Source: CAYVBN01 sp964538565
GTDB lineage: Bacteria; Pseudomonadota; Alphaproteobacteria; Rhizobiales; Xanthobacteraceae
Length of the DNA: 9,196 bases
Direction: 5' to 3'
Assembly: GCA_964538565.1 (NCBI GenBank)
Contig: CAZIGW010000211.1
Location: 1-9,196, forward strand
Positions 6,288 to 9,196 of the stretch are shown in pieces. How positions within the stretch are numbered: position 1 is the stretch's first letter; each line of letters starts with the position of its first letter. The notes beneath the pieces were generated by a model, which did not search any database, was not told where the DNA came from, and saw only the letters and a list, made by a program, of their open reading frames with translations. The translations under genes were made by a program, and so were the position numbers.

Positions 6288-6797
6288 ATGCCGCGTGTCG
6301 CGCTCTATGCGGGGTCGTTCGACCCGATCACCAATGGCCATCTCGATGTCGTCCGGCAGGCGGCCCGCCTCGTCGACCGGCTGGTGCTCGCCATCGGGGT
6401 ACACCCGGGCAAGACCCCGTTGTTCTCGGCCGAGGAGCGCCTGGCTTTCCTGCGGGAGACCTGCGCGGGCGTGGCGAAGGCGGCCGGGTGCGAGCTCGCG
6501 TGCGTGACCTTCGACGACCTCGTCGTGGCGGCGGCGCAGCGCGCCGGGGCGACGCTCCTGATCCGCGGGCTGCGCGACGGCAGCGATTTCGACTATGAAA
6601 TGCAGATGGCGGGCATGAACGCCGCCATGGCGCCCGGGGTGCAGACGGTGTTTCTGCCCGCCTCGCCGGACGTCCGCCCGATCACCGCCACACTGGTCCG
6701 GCAGATCGCCGGCATGCGGGGCGACGTCTCGGCCTTCGTGCCGGCCCCGGTCGCGGCCCGTCTGAAGGCCAAGTTCGCCGGCCGGTCCGGCATTTGA
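6288..6797 (+). CDS. coaD: Phosphopantetheine adenylyltransferase (PPAT)
   Basis: CoaD transfers AMP from ATP to 4'-phosphopantetheine to make dephospho-CoA, the penultimate and rate-influencing step of coenzyme A synthesis in the cytosol. The 169-residue length fits the family. The nucleotidyltransferase signature is present as YAGSFDP (7-13) and TNGH (15-18). IRGLRD (92-97) and the YEMQMAGMN helix (103-111) contribute to substrate binding, and PITATLVRQIA (131-141) matches the C-terminal ATP-contact segment. The ATG at 6288 gives the canonical MPRVALYAGSFDP start. No strong ribosome site is seen upstream, so initiation may be weak or leader-dependent. It heads a plus-strand run; the next gene starts 14 bases after its stop, which suggests co-transcription. 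Confidence 0.96.
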   Translation: MPRVALYAGSFDPITNGHLDVVRQAARLVDRLVLAIGVHPGKTPLFSAEERLAFLRETCAGVAKAAGCELACVTFDDLVVAAAQRAGATLLIRGLRDGSDFDYEMQMAGMNAAMAPGVQTVFLPASPDVRPITATLVRQIAGMRGDVSAFVPAPVAARLKAKFAGRSGI

Positions 6798-6811
6798 ATC
6801 AGGGAGTTCAC

Positions 6812-7369
6812 ATGATCCGTCTGCTCGCGCTTGCGGCCGCGCTCGTCATTGCCGCGCCCGCGTTGGCCCAGAAGCTGCCGGCCGGACTTGACCCGCAGAA
6901 CACCATTCTGCTCGACACCAAGTACGGCCGCGTCGTCATCAAGCTGCGGCCCGACCTCGCGCCCAAGCACGCCGAGCGCATCAAGCTGCTGACGCGCGAG
7001 AAGTTCTACGACAACGCGCCGTTTCACCGGGTGATCGCCGGCTTCATGGCGCAGACCGGCGACGGCCAGCGCGGCGACGGCACCGGCAAGTCGAAGTATC
7101 CGGATCTGCCGGCCGAGTTCTCCTCCGTGCCGTTCAAGCGCGGCATCGTCGGCATGGCGCGGGCGCGCGACCCCAACTCGGCCAACAGCCAGTTCTTCAT
7201 CATGTTTGGCGAGACGCCGAGCCTGAACGGCCAATACACCGTGGTCGGCGAGGTCGTGTCGGGGATGGAGGTGGTCGACAAGATCAAGAAAGGACCGGAG
7301 TCGAGAAACGGCGCGGTGAGCGACCCCGATCGCATCCAGCGCATGCAGGTCGCGGCAGACGCGAAGTAG
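6812..7369 (+). CDS. ppiA: Exported cyclophilin-type peptidyl-prolyl cis-trans isomerase
   Basis: This enzyme speeds cis-trans isomerisation of proline peptide bonds during folding. The 185-residue precursor starts with a signal peptide, MIRLLALAAALVIAAPALAQ, cut near residue 20, so it should work in the periplasm. The cyclophilin core runs from about residue 31 to 160: FHRVIAGFMAQTGD with the catalytic Arg73 and Gln81, ARDPNSANSQFFI (118-130), and SLNGQYTVVGEV (137-148). The ATG at 6812 is chosen because AGGGAG lies 5 bases upstream and the signal peptide begins there; an earlier in-frame TTG at 6794 overlaps coaD and has no such support. It follows coaD by 14 bases and is a paralogue of the next gene. 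The symbol follows usage for exported cyclophilins in such operons. Confidence 0.92.
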   Translation: MIRLLALAAALVIAAPALAQKLPAGLDPQNTILLDTKYGRVVIKLRPDLAPKHAERIKLLTREKFYDNAPFHRVIAGFMAQTGDGQRGDGTGKSKYPDLPAEFSSVPFKRGIVGMARARDPNSANSQFFIMFGETPSLNGQYTVVGEVVSGMEVVDKIKKGPESRNGAVSDPDRIQRMQVAADAK

Positions 7370-7473
7370 AAGGCAACCGCCGCGAGGGCCGTTCCGTTCG
7401 GGGCGACCGCCGGCCGGCCGATCGCCGTCCGCGCCGTCGCCGACGGACCTTTGCTGAACCGACAGGAGCATCC
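7370..7473 (+). other. Spacer between the two cyclophilin genes
   Basis: These 104 bases are GC-rich and hold no coding signal beyond shadows. The only clear element is the AGGAGC ribosome site at 7464-7469 for the second cyclophilin. The gap is larger than others in the run, so an internal promoter is possible, though none is evident. Confidence 0.4.
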
Positions 7474-7941
7474 ATGAGCGCCAGTGCCGAAGACACACTC
7501 GTTCTCGAAACCACCAAGGGCAAGGTCGTCGTCGCCATGCGTCCCGACCTCGCGCCCAACCATGTCGCCCGCATCAAGGAACTGGTGCGCGACGGCTTCT
7601 ACGACGGGGTCGTGTTCCACCGCGTCATCGACGGCTTCATGGCGCAGACCGGCGATCCGACCGGCACCGGGGCCGGCGGCTCCGGCCGCAAGCTCAAGGC
7701 CGAGTTCTCGCGCGAGAAGCACGTGCGCGGCACGGTGTCGATGGCGCGCGCGCAAAATCCGGATTCCGGCGACAGCCAGTTCTTCATCTGCTTCGAGGAG
7801 GCGCCCTGGCTCAACGGCCAATACACCGTCTGGGGCCAGGTGACCGAGGGGATGGAGAACGTCGACCGGATCAAGCGCGGAGAGCCGGTGGTCGATCCCG
7901 ACAAGATCGTCACGGCGCGCATCGCCGCCGACGCCGCGTAG
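7474..7941 (+). CDS. ppiB: Cytosolic cyclophilin-type peptidyl-prolyl cis-trans isomerase
   Basis: This 155-residue protein is a second cyclophilin, without a signal peptide, so it should isomerise prolyl bonds in the cytoplasm. Key elements are VVFHRVIDGFMAQTGD with catalytic Arg50, ARAQNPDSGDSQFFI, and WLNGQYTVWGQV. Its core aligns closely with the preceding exported protein (shared PDLAP, FHRVI-GFMAQTGD and LNGQYTV blocks), and the genes share a 23-base identical stretch at 7040-7062 and 7632-7654. This points to tandem duplication followed by gain or loss of the export signal. The ATG at 7474 is placed by AGGAGC (7464-7469). It ends 33 bases before queA. Confidence 0.94.
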   Translation: MSASAEDTLVLETTKGKVVVAMRPDLAPNHVARIKELVRDGFYDGVVFHRVIDGFMAQTGDPTGTGAGGSGRKLKAEFSREKHVRGTVSMARAQNPDSGDSQFFICFEEAPWLNGQYTVWGQVTEGMENVDRIKRGEPVVDPDKIVTARIAADAA

Positions 7942-7974
7942 GCGCGCCGATCTCGCGCGGTGCAGACAGAGCGG

Positions 7975-9060
<1,086 letters not shown>

Positions 9061-9085
9061 TGCCGGGCGGATTTGCCCCCTCACC

Positions 9086-9124
9086 CTCTTTCTCTAACTT
9101 CGCCTTGCTCAGCAAGAGAAAGAG
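9086..9124 (+). terminator. Hairpin after queA, possible terminator
   Basis: CTCTTTCTCT (9086-9095) pairs perfectly with AGAGAAAGAG (9115-9124), a 10-pair stem whose loop contains a further small inverted repeat, TTGCT-C-AGCAA (9105-9115). It begins 25 bases after the queA stop. There is no T-run behind it, so it may terminate weakly, protect the mRNA 3' end, or belong to the adjacent repeat element. Confidence 0.4.
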
Positions 9125-9195
9125 CCCTCCCCCACAAGGGGGGAGGGGAAGCTCGACCGTCGTGGCCATCCCCTCCCCCCTTGTGGGAGAGGGCT
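9123..9195. repeat. Nested inverted-repeat element (REP/BIME-like)
   Basis: The arms 9123-9148 and 9170-9195 are reverse complements at 25 of 26 positions around a 21-base centre. The first arm is itself a hairpin (9125-9133 with 9139-9147, nine pairs, 5-base loop), and the second folds imperfectly, so the element is two inverted copies of a palindromic unit. The unit (CCCTC-C-CCCACAAGG... type) resembles a dispersed intergenic repeat I associate with Rhizobiales genomes. The window ends inside or just after it. Confidence 0.65.
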
Positions 9196-9196
9196 T

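Noticed and set aside
5709..6404. Minus-strand open frame of 231 codons across the small exported-protein gene and the coaD start
   Set aside because: It overlaps two better-supported genes in other frames, has Arg/Pro-rich composition, and has no motif.

Overview
The window is GC-rich DNA with strongly G/C-biased third codon positions. The gene order gyrA ... coaD, two cyclophilins, queA, together with the protein sequences, points to an alphaproteobacterium of the Rhizobiales (Hyphomicrobiales), probably near Bradyrhizobium, Rhodopseudomonas or Afipia. This placement rests on recalled family sequences and synteny; no search was run.

Layout. Positions 2-52 hold the last codons of an unrecognised gene. 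A leader of about 400 bases (53-448) follows, with two abutting strong hairpins and one AT-rich island that is the best promoter candidate. Next is gyrA (449-3163, +). Directly behind it lies a short frameshifted remnant that looks like the C-terminal end of a serine hydrolase (3218-3363). Three minus-strand genes fill 3490-6112: an exported metallo-beta-lactamase-fold hydrolase, an exported Bug/TctC-type solute-binding protein, and a small exported two-cysteine protein. After a 175-base divergent intergenic region, a plus-strand housekeeping run begins: coaD, an exported cyclophilin, a cytosolic cyclophilin and queA. The window ends in a nested inverted-repeat element downstream of queA.

How the parts fit. 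GyrA (supercoiling), CoaD (coenzyme A synthesis), the peptidyl-prolyl isomerases (protein folding) and QueA (queuosine in tRNA) are core functions. As I recall, gyrA is followed closely by coaD in related genomes. The minus-strand block with a broken gene at its edge therefore looks like an accessory insertion into a conserved housekeeping neighbourhood. All three of its products carry apparent signal peptides, so they would act in the periplasm or outside the cell.

I found no CRISPR array, rRNA, tRNA, transposase or phage gene, and no convincing new multi-gene system. The most notable items are uncommon GyrA residues at known inhibitor-contact positions, the serine-hydrolase remnant, and the exported accessory block.
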